Positions 1 to 11,281 are shown, counted from the first letter of the stretch. The stretch: 64,000 nucleotides of DNA from Meghimatium bilineatum (GCA_034231615.1 CM067311.1:11480660-11544659), one strand, 5' to 3'. The notes: generated from the sequence alone by a model not told the origin. Numbers and translations are program-made.

Positions 1-654
1 AATGCACCATTCCTTTCTCTTGAAGGGGATTAATCTCCGGAATATAGGAAGATATCCGTTATGCCGTGGTTTACAGTGGGTCTCCAGGCAGGGGCGTAGA
101 TACGATTACTTTAAGTTGGGCTTTTGTCTTTAAAAGAAACTGGTAATTCGACCGTTGTCTCGTTTTTGTGTATAAGTTTAGACTATTTGGCGGCGAATTA
201 TAAGACCTTTGTATGAAAAATCTCTACGGAAGGGGCTTTTGCATGCCTTTTGCCTAGGTTCCTAGTGCTAAAAGCCATGTTTAGATTTGCTAAGGGAGAG
301 GTTTGAAAAACCCCCAAACACGTCACCTTATCTACGGGCCTGTCGCCAGTGTGACTCTACAGTACAACAATGTCTGACTTTGTACACTTCAATTTCGACA
401 CTCTTCACCCAGACTGTTTCATCCCTCCTCCCCGTCCGCTACTGTCCTTCCTGACCCATGTCGTTGTACACACACAGCTAAAATTTATTGCTGAAAATAC
501 GGTTTTATTTATAACTAACATTTACATGATAAAAATGTAAACGAAATAACGTTAGCAGAATAAGAACTATACACGTAAAGGCCAGAAAATACAAAACTTC
601 AATACTTTGTCATACAATGCGAAGAAACAAAATAGATCAATACAAGCAGTTATA
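1..654. other. No recognisable feature
   Basis: AT-rich unique sequence. I see no open frame, repeat family or RNA-like structure that I can support. Confidence 0.5.
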
Positions 655-746
655 ATACTTTATTCGTAGTCGATACAAGAATCTATGATACTTTATACGT
701 ATGCGATACAAGTATTTATGATACTTTATACGTAGTCGATGCAATA
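655..746. repeat. Short tandem repeat, 33-bp unit, about 2.8 copies
   Basis: Three consecutive units begin ATACTTTATNCGTA at 655, 688 and 721. The last unit is incomplete and diverged. Confidence 0.75.
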
Positions 747-1326
747 CATTTCATGATTACGCAAATCCTCTAATTGTATTGGATGTTGGCAATAAAGAAT
801 CCAAAGCAATATTATTGTACAAAAACTGCACAACTCAATTTAGATCTCAAATCCGCCCAAAACTGTGAATGTGCATCTAAATAAACCAGTTTGATGCCCC
901 TTTTTGACACGTCTGCTTTCTATTATATTCTTCATTATGATAACGTAAAATCATTCATGTTTCATCTTTTGACCCTTGAATCTATCTACAATGGTTCCTG
1001 CTGCTGATTCTTATAATATTTATATGATTACTAGTAATATGTTACTGAACACGGGAAGCTACCGTTATTTCGTTTTAGATGTTTTGCAATTTTTTTCATA
1101 TTTTAGATATGGGTATTAATAAAATGCTGTTATGACATTGAGATTTTTTGTAACAATTTCTATTTATGCAATTCTTATTTAGATTTGAGATGTAAGGTAT
1201 AAAAAATGCCAGGTTAAACTTAAGTCAAATAGCCAATGTTGTTTATACATCACAAGTGATGTTAACCATTTATAACATGCATTTTATTAAATTAAGTTAG
1301 AGTTATGTCCTTGTTTATGAGTTGGC
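747..1326. other. No recognisable feature
   Basis: AT-rich unique sequence with stops in all frames. No known repeat recognised. Confidence 0.5.
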
Positions 1327-1460
1327 ATGTGGCTAATGAAAACAACATTGAAAGCAAAATCAAACTTTGAAAAAAGACTAAACACCTTTGAGAATAGATG
1401 TCTTAGAAGGCTACTGAACATATGTTGGTCAGACTTCAAATCAAACACAGTTGTCAGACA
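1327..1460 (+). pseudogene. LINE reverse-transcriptase C-terminal fragment
   Basis: The translation contains KRLNTFENRCLRRLL, the conserved stretch downstream of the reverse-transcriptase palm in non-LTR endonuclease-reverse transcriptases (usual pattern: ETWT..RLETFE.KCLRRLL). Only about 40 residues survive. The frame then runs into a SINE-B tail and a minisatellite, so the apparent 96-residue protein is a chimera of unrelated repeats. Dead fragment, 5'-truncated. Confidence 0.7.
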
Positions 1461-1472
1461 AGAATCAAAACA

Positions 1473-1550
1473 AGCTGGACATCTAGTGGGACCATGGTCC
1501 TACTATAAGGAAGATCCAACGGAGTTTGAGAATAAACGAAGAAGAAGAAG
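1473..1550 (+). mobile_element. SINE-B, 5'-truncated copy
   Basis: Matches the 3' half of the SINE-B family defined at 32807-32971: CTGGACATCTAG, then GGACCATGGTCCT, then GAGTTTGAGAATAAACG and a (GAA)n tail. The 5' half is missing. It sits directly after the LINE fragment and before the 56-bp array. Confidence 0.75.
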
Positions 1551-1554
1551 TAAG

Positions 1555-2066
1555 CTATATTACTTTACATTTACATTTCTCGCTTATGATTTTACAGTTT
1601 TACTGCTGGGTACATAAACTTTACATTTACATTTCTCGCCTATGATTTTACAGTTTTACTGCTGGGTACATAAACTTTACATTTACATTTCTCGCCTATG
1701 ATTTTACAGTTTTACTGCTGGGTACATAAACTTTACATTTACATTTCTCGCCTATGATTTTACAGTTTTACTGCTGGGTACATAAACTTTACGTTTCCAT
1801 TTCTCGCCTATGGTTTTACAGTTTTACTGCTGGGTACATAAACTTTACATTTACATTTCTTGCCTATGATTTTACAGTTTTACTGCTGGGTACATAAACT
1901 TTACGTTTCCATTTCTCGCCTATGATTTTACAGTTTTACTGCTGGGTACATAAACTTTACGTTTCCATTTCTCGGCTATGATTTTACAGTTTTACTGCCG
2001 GGTACATAAACTTTACGCTTCCATTTCTCGCCTGTGATTTTACAGTTTTACTGCTGGGTACAAAAA
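1555..2066. repeat. Minisatellite, 56-bp unit, about 9 copies
   Basis: The unit contains CTGCTGGGTACATAAACTTT and TTTACAGTTTTAC and recurs every 56 bp with few substitutions. Late copies share TTACGTTTCCATT instead of TTACATTTACATT, so variants cluster along the array. Confidence 0.95.
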
Positions 2067-2164
2067 CTGTAGAAATGAAAATGCTTACGTAAACATACAT
2101 CTGTGCCATGGTTGTCTACAGTAGGCCTATAGAAAACATCCGCATTGAAAGTTATGTTATGTTG

Positions 2165-2445
2165 TTATGTTCCTCCAGGGCCATAGACGGAGCATAGGGC
2201 AGAAACCATAGCTTTCCATTTCTGTCTTTGTGTTGCCAGGTCTTTCAATTCTTGCGTGTTGTTTAGGTTCATTGACATGCCTTCTCTATTAATGGTTCTT
2301 CGTAGAGTTTCTCTAGGTCTCCCTCTTCTTCTTACTCCAGGTGGCACCCAATATAGTGACTGCTGGGGAATTCTTAGGCTGTTCATTCTGAGAACATGGC
2401 CTATGTAAGTCCAACGCCTTTGTCTAATGAAGGAAGATATATAGG
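2165..2445 (-). pseudogene. LINE (RTE-like lineage 2) reverse-transcriptase C-terminus
   Basis: The minus-strand translation reads RRWTYIGHVLRMN, then RRRGRPRETLRRT, then QRQKWKAMVSALC before a stop. This is the usual order at the C-terminus of endonuclease-reverse-transcriptase LINEs (W..GH.LR, GRPR..WRR, D R..W). No polymerase domain remains, as expected for a 5'-truncated insertion. After the stop the element ends in AACATAACAACATAACATAA, a simple-repeat tail typical of RTE-type elements, which have very short 3' UTRs. Confidence 0.85.
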
Positions 2446-2689
2446 AAGAATTCGTTACGTTCTTGATTATTGTCGTGATTTAATTGGTCACTATTTATAT
2501 ATTTTGGATTGACATGATAAATATAGCCACGCCGACTCCAAATATATAAAAAATGAGCAATGAATACCATGACAATAAGCGAAAATGTAACGAATGAAGA
2601 TACGTTTACATTTTTACAGCAGAGGTCTTCTATACCACAAACGGTCATGTCTGCGATAGTTGTGGCTGGTGTACGTAAAATAATGAAGT

Positions 2690-3115
2690 AACCTTACGTT
2701 CTATGTGTTCGTTAAACCCTTTGTTGCCTTACAGCGTCATGGGTAGAAGAGTTTTCTGGAGATACCCTCGTGTTTGTTGAGTACGAGTATATTGTGAAGT
2801 TTGTCGCCTCTTTTATTTCAGTGGTCCATCGTTTTCGTGGTCGGCCTCTAGGTCTGCCTTCGCTGTATCTGTGTAACATAGCTTGCTGTGGTATGCTGTC
2901 TGATGATGTGTGACAACCATTTGATCTGTTGTCTCTTAATATATTCAAAGATTTGGGTAGTGCCGGTTTTTTGTCGAATGTTCTCATTCCTCAACCTGTT
3001 TCAGCAGTATTCCTTGGATTCTGCGTAAGCATTCCATTTCAGCTGTCACAAGTTTACGTTTGTATTGTGCTGTCATTTTTCATGTTTGGCATTCGTAGCA
3101 CTTCGTTGGCATAAT
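2690..3115 (-). pseudogene. LINE (lineage 3) reverse-transcriptase C-terminus, frameshifted
   Basis: Across two frames the minus strand encodes KRKLVTAEMECLRRIQGILL, then IKRQQIKWLSHI, then RGRPRKRWTTEIKEAT. These are the C-terminal motifs of a non-LTR reverse transcriptase. The same region occurs at 28934-29375, with the same end AAAGGGTTTAACGAA / CAGGGTTTAGCGAA. At least one frameshift separates the two halves, so the copy is dead. Confidence 0.82.
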
Positions 3116-3418
3116 AATAGTTTTATAATAATAGAGTTATTTTTCTGTTTGAATCTACATTTTTGTTTCTGAAAATTGGTGTCATTTGCCCCAGGGCTTG
3201 GTATGCTTTTCTACATCTATTATGTATTTCTTTGCTGTTTTTATCGTCTTAACGAAAACCTTCCGTTATCTATTAAAATTGAAAGTCTATGACCTGACTC
3301 AGCGAAATGTTGGAAAATATGGCAGCAACATGTTTGTTAACTAAATTTTGAGAGTTGAAGTACAGAGAGTACTCGCACAGTAATGTTTCCATCTGTGTGT
3401 AGAAAGATGGCGTTCACT

Positions 3419-3455
3419 AAGGGAGATAACTTCTTTCATCTGGGCTATCTCCCTT
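3419..3455. repeat. Small inverted repeat, AAGGGAGATA ends
   Basis: AAGGGAGATA at 3419-3428 is matched by TATCTCCCTT at 3446-3455, a perfect 10-bp inverted repeat with a 17-bp loop. A related GACAAGGGAAATAA end occurs in the long hairpin at 39425-39735. It may be the relic of a miniature element whose centre is lost. Confidence 0.55.
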
Positions 3456-3686
3456 ATTATATTTCCCATAAATAACCGAAGCAAAAAAAAATTAAATCAT
3501 AAAACTCAAAAGTGATTCAAAAATAGAAACACTTTGTTGTATTTAAAATTTACAACCATTTTTGTCATATTTTCATAGCGTATTTATGCTTTCAAGGACA
3601 TAAAGAAGCACTTCGTTCTTCTGTGTTGTGTTAGTACAGACACTGCTAGAGTATGCGTCAGACATTTGCACCTGTATTGTGACTGC

Positions 3687-3735
3687 ATATATATATATAT
3701 ATATCATATATAAAATATACCTACTATACTATATA
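3687..3735. repeat. (TA)n microsatellite
   Basis: About 20 bp of pure TA followed by imperfect TA-rich sequence. It abuts the 3' tail of the minus-strand LINE copy at 3740-4350. Confidence 0.8.
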
Positions 3736-3739
3736 TAAT

Positions 3740-4350
3740 CATCATCAGGTGCCATTCCGGCTGGTGTAGGTGATCAAGGCTCTCCACCGCTCTCTATCTC
3801 CTGAATTATGTATTAAGATCATTGTTGGTTCTCTACCGTGCCAGGTTGTCAAACTGTCTAATATTTTCTAACGTTGTTATCCTCTGTCTCTATTGTCGTC
3901 AATCTTGCCTGTTGTGACTATGCTCTCCAAACCTCTCTGTCTCATGAAGTGACCAAGAAAATGAAGATTGTTTTTTTCCCCATATATTATTGATTAAAGT
4001 TCTTTTCACATTTGACTCTTTCAACACCTTCACATTAGTTTTTCTGGCAGTCCATGTTATTCTCAGCATTCTTCTGCAGAACCACATCTCTACTGCTTCT
4101 AATTTCCCAAATTCTTGTTTGCTTATTGTCCAAGAATCTCATCCATATATTAGTATAGGGATTATATAGAACTTCAGAACACTCTTCTTCGCTTCTAATG
4201 ACAAGGTCATATTACACAATATATTTTTTTTAATTTTGTGAATGTTGTTTCTGCCTGTCCTATTCTGCTTCTTCTTTCTGTTGAACATCTTCCGTTTTCT
4301 GTAATCGTTGCACCTAAATATTTGAATTGGTAGACCTATTACAATACTGT
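3740..4350 (-). pseudogene. LINE (RTE-like lineage 1) reverse-transcriptase C-terminus
   Basis: On the minus strand, pieces in more than one frame read FKYLGATITENGRCS, RRSRIGQAETTFTKLKKIL, then MWFCRRMLRITWTARKTN. This is the thumb and C-terminal region of an RTE-like endonuclease-reverse transcriptase, homologous to 5163-5875, 20330-20790, 31030-31423 and 33785-34140. Multiple frameshifts and stops make it dead. The 3' end (low coordinate) is a GATGATGAT-type tail, fitting the simple-repeat tails of RTE elements. Confidence 0.85.
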
Positions 4351-4418
4351 CACATTCACTTCGTATTTAGACTAGCAATTGTACTTTGCCTAACTGTAAG
4401 ATCGTGTATAAACGGATT

Positions 4419-4433
4419 ATATATATATATATC
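4419..4433. repeat. Short (TA)n tract
   Basis: Pure alternating TA run flanked by unique sequence. Confidence 0.7.
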
Positions 4434-4527
4434 TAAAACAGTAAAACAAACTAACTCAGAAAAACCATCAGTCTAGTGTTCAAAGTTAACCTTGACTATC
4501 TGACAAAGGGGACAAGAGAATCATAAA

Positions 4528-4780
4528 CTCCTACAATCTCGGGGTTCTATCAATACAACAACTAGCTTCGTGATCCATTGATGTGTTTGATTCCTACAAT
4601 CTCGGGGTTCTAGCAATACAACTACTAGCTTTGCAATCCATTGATGTGTTTGATTCCTACAATCTCGGGGTTCTAACAATAGAACTACTAGCTCTGCGAT
4701 CCATTGATGTATTTGATTCCTACAATGTCGGGGTTCTAGCAATACAACTACTAGCTTCATGATGCATTGATGTTTTTGAC
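4528..4780. repeat. Minisatellite, 63-bp unit, 4 copies
   Basis: CCTACAATCTCGGGGTTCTA starts at 4530, 4593, 4656 and 4719, an exact 63-bp period. Because 63 is divisible by three, the minus strand gives an artificial 21-residue protein repeat. Confidence 0.95.
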
Positions 4781-4859
4781 ATTTATACGGTGCACGGTGA
4801 TGTGGCTGAAAATTGGGTAGAATTTCTTAGACGGTAAAATATGCCTTGTTCGATTTCAG

Positions 4860-5110
4860 CAACCGACAGATGTGTATCATGACTACTCAGGAAACAGTGG
4901 AAACCTACCGAACCTATTTATATTGCCTAGAAAACCATTACAGTTAAAAATATTTTATAACTTGATCTCCACACTTTGCATAGTGATGACTACAGAGTGC
5001 ACGGTCACATTCAGACGCAGGCAATTGTGCATCCGGACCGCCCCCTAAAGCAATGGCAAACTACTGAACGTATTTATATTGTTTAGAGAATCAATGGAGC
5101 CAAAATATTC
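4860..5110 (+). mobile_element. SINE-E tail region, two degenerate copies
   Basis: GTGCATCCGGACCG, GCAATGGCAAACTACTGAAC and GTATTTATATTG at 5028-5090 recur in the same order at 42147-42210. There they follow a tRNA-like head. A more diverged copy at 4870-4950 shows CCTATTTATATTGCCTAG. I therefore read this as the tail of a tRNA-headed SINE that has lost its head here. Confidence 0.6.
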
Positions 5111-5162
5111 TGAGTTACTGTCTGCATTCCGAATAGGTTACTGTCTGCATTCATCATCTTCA

Positions 5163-5870
5163 TCAAGTGCCGTGCCGAATGGCGTTGGCGATCATATTTC
5201 TCCATGTACATCGATCTCTCATATATGTCATCATCTCTGTTGGTGTCGTCAATCGAAGCCATTTAGTCAAACTGTCCAGTATCTTTTCTCTTGGTCTTCC
5301 CCTTGGTCTTCTGTCTTCTATCTTTCCTGTTGTCACTATATTCTCAATGCCTCCTCTTCTCATTATGTGTCCAATAAATATTGACTGTCTTTTTCTTATA
5401 TTAACAATAATGCATCTTTTCACATCCATCCTTCTAAGACATTCTTCATTATTAATCTTTGCTGTCCAAGGAATGCGTAACATTCTTCGAATAAACCACA
5501 TTTCCGATGCCTCAAATGATTTTTGTGATGTCTTATTTATTGTCCATGCTTCACTTTCACAGAGTAGCACTGGTTCAATGTAGCATTTGAGGACACGTTT
5601 TCTAGTATCCATCGATATGGACTTATTGCACAGGATACTTTTTATTTTTTGGAATGCTGCTTTTGATTGTCCTATTCTGCTTATAATTTCGGTCTTGTAT
5701 TTACCATCTGAAGTTATTAATGTTCCTAAATATTTGAAACTATTCACCTGCTTTATGTTTTTCTCATTTAATACTATTTTACTGTTTGGTGGGGTACTAT
5801 TTCTTGATATTACCATTGCTTCTTTTTTATGTTTAAACCAAGACCTTTTAGTTAACTTTCTATTACCGCC

Positions 5871-5875
<5 letters not shown>
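5163..5875 (-). pseudogene. LINE (RTE-like lineage 1) reverse-transcriptase C-terminus, best-preserved copy
   Basis: About 235 in-frame residues on the minus strand. In order they show FKYLGTLITSDGKY, ISRIGQSKAAFQKIKSIL, RVLKCYIEPVLLCESEAWT, MWFIRRMLRIPWTAK, IRKRQSIFIGHIMRR, RRPRGRPREKILD and a final W..MIANAIRHGT before the stop. This is the thumb/C-terminal part of a non-LTR endonuclease-reverse transcriptase. The endonuclease and the catalytic palm (YADD box) are absent, so it is 5'-truncated and inactive. The frame continues upstream through a (TA)n tract only by chance. After the stop the tail is TTGATGAAGATGATGA, again simple and short. Confidence 0.9.

Positions 5876-5963
<88 letters not shown>
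5873..5963. repeat. (TA)n microsatellite, about 45 repeats
   Basis: Uninterrupted alternating TA of about 90 bp at the 5'-truncation point of the adjacent LINE copy. Its (Tyr-Ile)n translation has no meaning. It may be length-polymorphic. Confidence 0.97.
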
Positions 5964-5966
<3 letters not shown>

Positions 5967-6045
5967 CATGAAGCTACAGTTGGACAATGCACAATTCTTA
6001 GTCGTAATGCGAAGCGATTTCATATTCTTCGCCTCCCGTACGTTG

Positions 6046-6100
6046 CCACTTGAACTTCGCCTCCTGCACTTCGCCTCCTGCACTTCGCCTCCTGTACTTA
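6046..6100. repeat. Short tandem repeat, CTTCGCCTCCTG unit
   Basis: CTTCGCCTCC recurs several times with a period of about 14-15 bp. Small and imperfect. Confidence 0.6.
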
Positions 6101-7275
6101 TATTTCCTCTTTCAGAACACTACCTCAATACAGCACAACATATGCTTCGCGAATGCGTGTTTTCTCTTGAAGCCGTCAGCTCAACGTCTGCGTCTTCATT
6201 CCAGAGATAAATGGCACATTTTCACCGACGTGATTGTTTCACAACTCATCCGTGACGAATCCAGCAAGGCACTCACTTCAAACGTACGTGTAATTATTTC
6301 ATACTGAGCTCCAAAGCATGGCGCTTGGCAGTGATGTACGACTCTCAGATTTATGACCAGCTTTGAGAGGTGAAAAGTTACAAACTGCCTTCATCTTTCT
6401 ATTAACGCCTTCATATTTTGTTTGTAAACACATTCTCAAAGTACAGTTCCATCTGCAAAGAATGAACAGCCTAAAACTTGTTAATGAGAAACATAGATTG
6501 CATTTTAACTATTACAAAATAGGAAACAGAATATTTCCTCAAAACAAAATTATGTTTAACAAAAATGTTGCGGGTAATTAGATAATAAAGAATAAACGAT
6601 CAAATGAAATGCTTATCCATAAGAAATGCTTAAGATGTAGCATTCTTTTGTTAAAAATGTGGAGATATTTCTAGCGCATTAAAATATGACTTCGCTTCGT
6701 GTTCTCTTTTAGTATCTATTGGTAAACAGTTTTACTGTACTCTATCTCACCCATTATGAAAAGTAATTAGAAGATATTTTTAATGCATTTTAAAACCCAG
6801 TGTGGTGAAAGAATTCACGGGGGAGCTTGGTTTTGATTGAGAGAAGCATATCCGGGATATGTTAGCAGTAGACCAATCTACCTTGGGGAGATAATACTCT
6901 CTCCCGTCTGAACTAAACTTAATTCTCTCATGGGTAACTACACACATTCACAGTCCCCACTTCTCACCTATCAAACTAGAAACAGGTGAGAACCTCTCAC
7001 GTGCGGGCCGTGACTAAATATACAAAACACCTGGATTCAGTTACACCTTGTTTTGTTGAGAACAATCAAAAGGGTATAGAGACGAACAAGACTAGATATG
7101 AAGGATTTATTTTCTTCGATACGCCTAAAACACAATACAGAACGATTTATTACTCCACCAAGAGTAGTTTGATGTCGCAAGATGAAACATATATTCAGAT
7201 CAACAAAACGTGTTGAATCCATTTAGACACAATGCAGAAATGTATGAATAATCGCTGTATTCATTTAGAAACTTA
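6101..7275. other. No recognisable feature
   Basis: Unique AT-rich sequence. Open frames are short and lack any motif I recognise. Confidence 0.45.
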
Positions 7276-7405
7276 ATTTACAATTGGTCATGACCATCAA
7301 CGGTATAAGACATATTAGCTGATGCGAAATCCAACCATTCCAAACAAACTCATTCGACTATTTCCTTAATTTTCATTGTCTGTCTCACAAAGCATAATAG
7401 TATAT

Positions 7406-8678
7406 CTCCTTCCTTCAGCGTTCGCTCTCAAATAACCACAACGAATATTTCGTGTGATTTCCGCCAGGGAGAGTGAAGTACGTTGTGCTGCAAGTTCCAC
7501 AGTAAAACTGTGATTATTTGCACCACAGGTTGGCCACTTGTGGTCAGGACGTCCGAGGTTCAGCACATCCGTTTTCGTCATTCTTTTATTTTGGGTTTGG
7601 TCCCTAGTCCGTGACAGCATGTGTATCTGTCGCCGGGCACGCTGGTGTGTAGTGCCTCTTCGCCAAGACGCTTGTCGATCGCGTCTGTCTGGCACGAGGT
7701 GCTCCACCGTTTATAAACCCATCTCGTGCAATTGGGCGAACTCTGCCTGTGTCCATCGGGCACTGAACCTTTTCTCATTCGTGAGCCTGGTTCCGTATGA
7801 GGAAGAACTCGCCAGAAGAGTTGGACCCTGGCTCGTTCGCCCTCCTACCCGAGGCGTTGTTCTCAGACATCGTGAACCCCTCGCACAAGTTTGAGTCTCA
7901 CACCACGCGTTTGAGAGCAAGGCGACCTTCTCGAGATCTGAGCGACCTTGTCCCAATAGCGCCTGAGCCCATCAGGTACTGAACCCTTTCTCTCTCTGCA
8001 AGTGTATAGGACATCTTGACAGTAGAGTTGGGCCAGGACTGCCATCGTTGTCCCCTTCTTGCCTAAGCCCATCGGGTTCGGAACCCTTTCTCTTCGCGAG
8101 CATATTTCCGGTATAGGAAGGCTCGACATTAGAGTTGGTTTAGGTCTTCTGGCTTTTTCGAGCGCCCACGATTGGGTCTGGGTCTCTGCTTATAAGGATC
8201 ACAGGTAACTAGAAGCTCGACTCGAGCTAACAGAGCTTATAGTTCCCTTTTCCTATGAACTTTTCACTTTTCATTTGCAGTTCGCGCTGCCCTCTGGCGC
8301 TGTTCTGCCCTTTCATTGTGGCATTTTACTCATTATGACATATATTTGTTTCTCTCCATTCAACAACCTTTACGTGCCTTTTACATTGGCCGCCCCTCTT
8401 ATATTCTGACTGGACTAACATGCGTCACTGTATGTCGACAGTGTCGCTGTATGTGGTGATGCAAATGGTGTCGGAGATATTGTCTGTATCTTTTGTAGTC
8501 AAATCTCTTTCCATCTGCTTCCTCCACATTCTCGGACACGATCCCCAAATGATTTGGCCAGAATCAGCTCGAGCTGCTGTATTTCTGTTTCTAGGGTGCA
8601 CCGCGAGGAGGTACATTTGGGATCTTTGTTATCTGCTAACCCTGGGTCCGCCTAGAGCATTGCGTTCCCTTTGCACCC
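7406..8678 (-). mobile_element. Element C: 1.27-kb non-autonomous retroelement-like insertion
   Basis: Flanked by CATAATAGTATAT at 7393-7405 and 8679-8691, a 13-bp direct repeat that looks like a target-site duplication (the outermost C could belong to the element). It sits in the loop of a foldback element. In minus orientation the 3' end is GAGCGAACGCTGAAGGAAGG, nearly the tail of SINE-A and SINE-B. A second copy at 27174-27366 contains only the last ~200 bp, a 5' truncation typical of LINE-driven integration. No reverse transcriptase, endonuclease or transposase is recognisable. Short frames on both strands are unconvincing. It could be a long SINE-like passenger or the remnant of an unrecognised LINE. 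Confidence 0.75.
7743..8140. repeat. Three diverged internal repeats within element C
   Basis: CCATCGGGCACTGAACC (7753), CCATCAGGTACTGAACCC (7969) and CCATCGGGTTCGGAACCC (8069) each lead into CTTTTCTC or CTTTCTCT, a partly preserved GTATAGGA/GTATGAGGA segment and (A)GAGTTGG. They look like an old internal duplication. GGTTCGGAACC resembles a pol III B box but is nearly palindromic, so I give no promoter call. Confidence 0.6.
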
Positions 8679-8830
8679 CATAATAGTATATATAATATAC
8701 ACAATATAATATAATAATCATATTGACCAATGAAAATCACGGGAATAGTCCTAATGAGTAACTAAGAAGGCTTGGTTTCCCATTATTCAGTAGGTCTTAT
8801 AATGTAGAGGGTCATGAATTGGTGTAGCGA

Positions 8831-9254
8831 TATATGCATTGTAGTCAATTACACAGGAAGACACGCGATGTGAAGGTCATAGACCATATGGCAATCATTT
8901 ACAGTTTACAGTATATCTTCTCTATTTGCGAAGAAGCATATGTATAAACTATTAGGAACATACGTTTGATGGAAACATATCCGCAAGTCTAAGCTGGGAA
9001 CGGAAAGAATAAAAGAATGTATAATTTATAGGCTATGAAAGAAAAAAAAAGTGTAAGGGACCTCAGAAATGTTACATGTGTCTGACTGTAAAGTCTAACG
9101 TTTGTTTTCACTTTAGTCGTTGTAGGATTCACAGTTAAAATAAGCCAATTATTAATTCTTACATAGAACAGGCATTGCAGTATTCCAGTCCATTAGAATA
9201 AATTCCCGATTCTGGCAGTTGTGACAGTTGAGAATTCTATATTCAAATTTAACT
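8831..9254. other. No recognisable feature
   Basis: Unique AT-rich sequence between the foldback element and the 19-20 bp array. Confidence 0.45.
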
Positions 9255-9690
9255 TTCTTTACCAGCTAGAACAAATTTTACCAGCTAGAACAAATTTTAC
9301 CAGCTAGAACAAATTTTACTAGCTAGAACATACTTTACCAGCTAGAACAGATTTTACCAGCTAGCATATACTTACCAGCTATAACAAATTTTAACAGCTA
9401 GAAGACTTTACCATCTAGAACATATTTTACCAGCTAGAACAGGCTTACCAGCTAGAACAGATTTTACCAGCTAGAACAGACTTTAACAGCTAGAACAGAC
9501 TTTACCAGCTAGAATAGATTTTACTAGCTAGAACATATTTTACTAAATCAAACAGACTTTATTAGCTAGAACAGATTTTACCAGCTAGAAAAGACTTTAC
9601 GCGCTAGAACAGATTTTATCAGTAAGAGCAGATTTTAGTAACTAGAACAGACTTTACCAGTTAGAACAGATTTTACTAGCTAGATCACGT
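9255..9690. repeat. Minisatellite, 19-20 bp unit, about 22 copies
   Basis: Unit TTACCAGCTAGAACAGATTT with indels that vary the period between 17 and 20 bp. Copies are more diverged than in the neighbouring 48-bp array, suggesting an older array. Confidence 0.9.
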
Positions 9691-9764
9691 GGAAATACAT
9701 GGCACGAAAATGTAAGGAGGGGTGTACTTAAAAGTATTTGCTTGTGGTCTATGCTTTCATGAAG

Positions 9765-10738
9765 ATGATAGACTTGATTAGTGCTACTCAATGTGGACTG
9801 TGTGGCCCTTTGATGATTGACTTGATTAGTGCTACTCAATGTGGACTTTGTGGCCCTTTGATGATAGACTTGATTAGTGCTACTCAATGTGGACTGTGTG
9901 GCCCTTTGATGTTGGACTTGATTAGTGCTACTCAATGTGGACTGTGTGGCCCTTTGATGATGGACTTGATTAGTGCTACTCAATGTAGACTGTGTGGCCC
10001 TTTGATGATAGACTTGATTAGTGCTACTCAATGTGGACTGTGTGGCCCTTTGATGATTGACTTGATTAGTGATACTCAATGTGGACTGTGTGGCCCTTTG
10101 ATGATAGACTTGATTTGTGCTACTCAATGTGGACTGTGTGGCCCTTTGATGATGGACTTGATTAGTGCTACTCAATGTGGACTGTGTGGCCCTTTGATGA
10201 TAGACTTGATTAGTGCTACTCAATGTGGACTGTGTGGCCCTTTGATGATAGACTTGATTAGTGCTACTCAATGTGGACTGTGTGGCCCTTTGATGATAGA
10301 CTTGATTAGTGCTACTCAATGTGGACTGTGTGGCCCTTTGATGATAGAATTGATTAGTGCTACTCAATGTGGACTGTGTGGCCCTTTGATGATGAACTTG
10401 ATTAGTGCTACTCAATGTGGACTGTGTGGCCCTTTGATGATAGACTTGATTAGTGCTACTCAATGTGGACTGTGTGGCCCTTTGATGATAGACTTGATTA
10501 GTGCTACTCAATGTGGACTGTGTGGCCCTTTGATGATAGACTTGATTAGTGTTTCTCAACGTGGACTTTTTTGCCCTTATTTGATAATGGACTTGTTGTG
10601 TGTTTCTCAATGTAAACTGTGAGGCCCTTATTTGATAATGGACTTGTTGAGTGTTTCTCAATGTAGACTGTGTGACCCTTATTTGATAATGGACTTGTTG
10701 AGTGTTTCTCAATGTAGACTGTGTGGCCCTTATTTTAA
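9765..10738. repeat. Minisatellite, 48-bp unit, about 20 copies
   Basis: The unit contains GATTAGTGCTACTCAATGTG and GACTGTGTGGCCCTTTGATG with an exact 48-bp period. The last four copies (10540-10738) drift to GTGTTTCTCAATGTAGACTG. Both strands are open over hundreds of codons because 48 is divisible by three and the unit lacks stops. I see no start context, signal peptide or known domain that would make either strand a gene. Confidence 0.97.
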
Positions 10739-11273
10739 ACCACGGAGAGTTGATTGGGGACACTGCGAAAGAACATTTGAAGTTGTAGTACTATTAGAAT
10801 GAGGGGTTAGCCGCTGGAAGGTAACTAATTGAACAAAAAATAACAAGAATTATAGCGATAGGACTCAAGAAACCCCTCTGACTTTCAGTAACATAGTGTG
10901 AATTTTATGGCGCGGACATCGGGTTACCTTTTTTTCAGTAGGTAGGGAGCTTTCAAAAGCAATCCAAAAACTGTCCCGTTGTTATGATATTTTCCAGGTT
11001 ACGCGTTTTCCTTAGTTTTTCTCTCTTGTCATTTCAATGTTTTTGTTCATCTACCTTTGATGCGTTCCCGTGCAGTTTATTCTCCCCCCCCCTTTCTCCG
11101 ACCATAAACACGTATTTTCCTCCCTAAGGGAAAAAAAACTAACTAGTTCTTAAAAATTATACCTATCTAATCTTGTAATATCGTTGAATTCGTTCACAGA
11201 AAATCTTCAAGATATTATCCAGTACACATTGGCTTATAGATTCACGCACTATTATCCACTAAATAACACTGTT
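10739..11273. other. No recognisable feature
   Basis: Unique sequence with a C-rich run near 11085-11093. No gene or repeat family recognised. Confidence 0.45.
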
Positions 11274-11281
11274 CCCTACAC

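Larger units (their letters stand above)
7276..8830. mobile_element. Foldback element (family D), split by element C
   Basis: The left arm (7276-7380) is the inverted complement of the right arm (about 8722-8830). CAATGAAAATTAAGGAAATAG read on the minus strand of the left arm matches CAATGAAAATCACGGGAATAG on the plus strand of the right arm, and homology continues outward through GTCTTATA and GTCATGA. Intact copies elsewhere (17845-17990, 45560-45755, 55140-55330) have only a 30-50 bp loop. Here the loop is interrupted by the 1273-bp element C, so the original element was about 270 bp. It has no coding capacity. Confidence 0.85.

Noticed and set aside
5873-6083. (Tyr-Ile)n N-terminus of the LINE frame at 5163-6083
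   Set aside because: Produced by a TA microsatellite at the truncation point. The real homology starts near 5875.
9654-10763. Long open frames on both strands over the 48-bp array (369 and 294 codons)
   Set aside because: The unit length is divisible by three and has no stop in these frames, so any number of copies stays open. Both strands are open, and there is no signal peptide, domain or unique flanking coding sequence.
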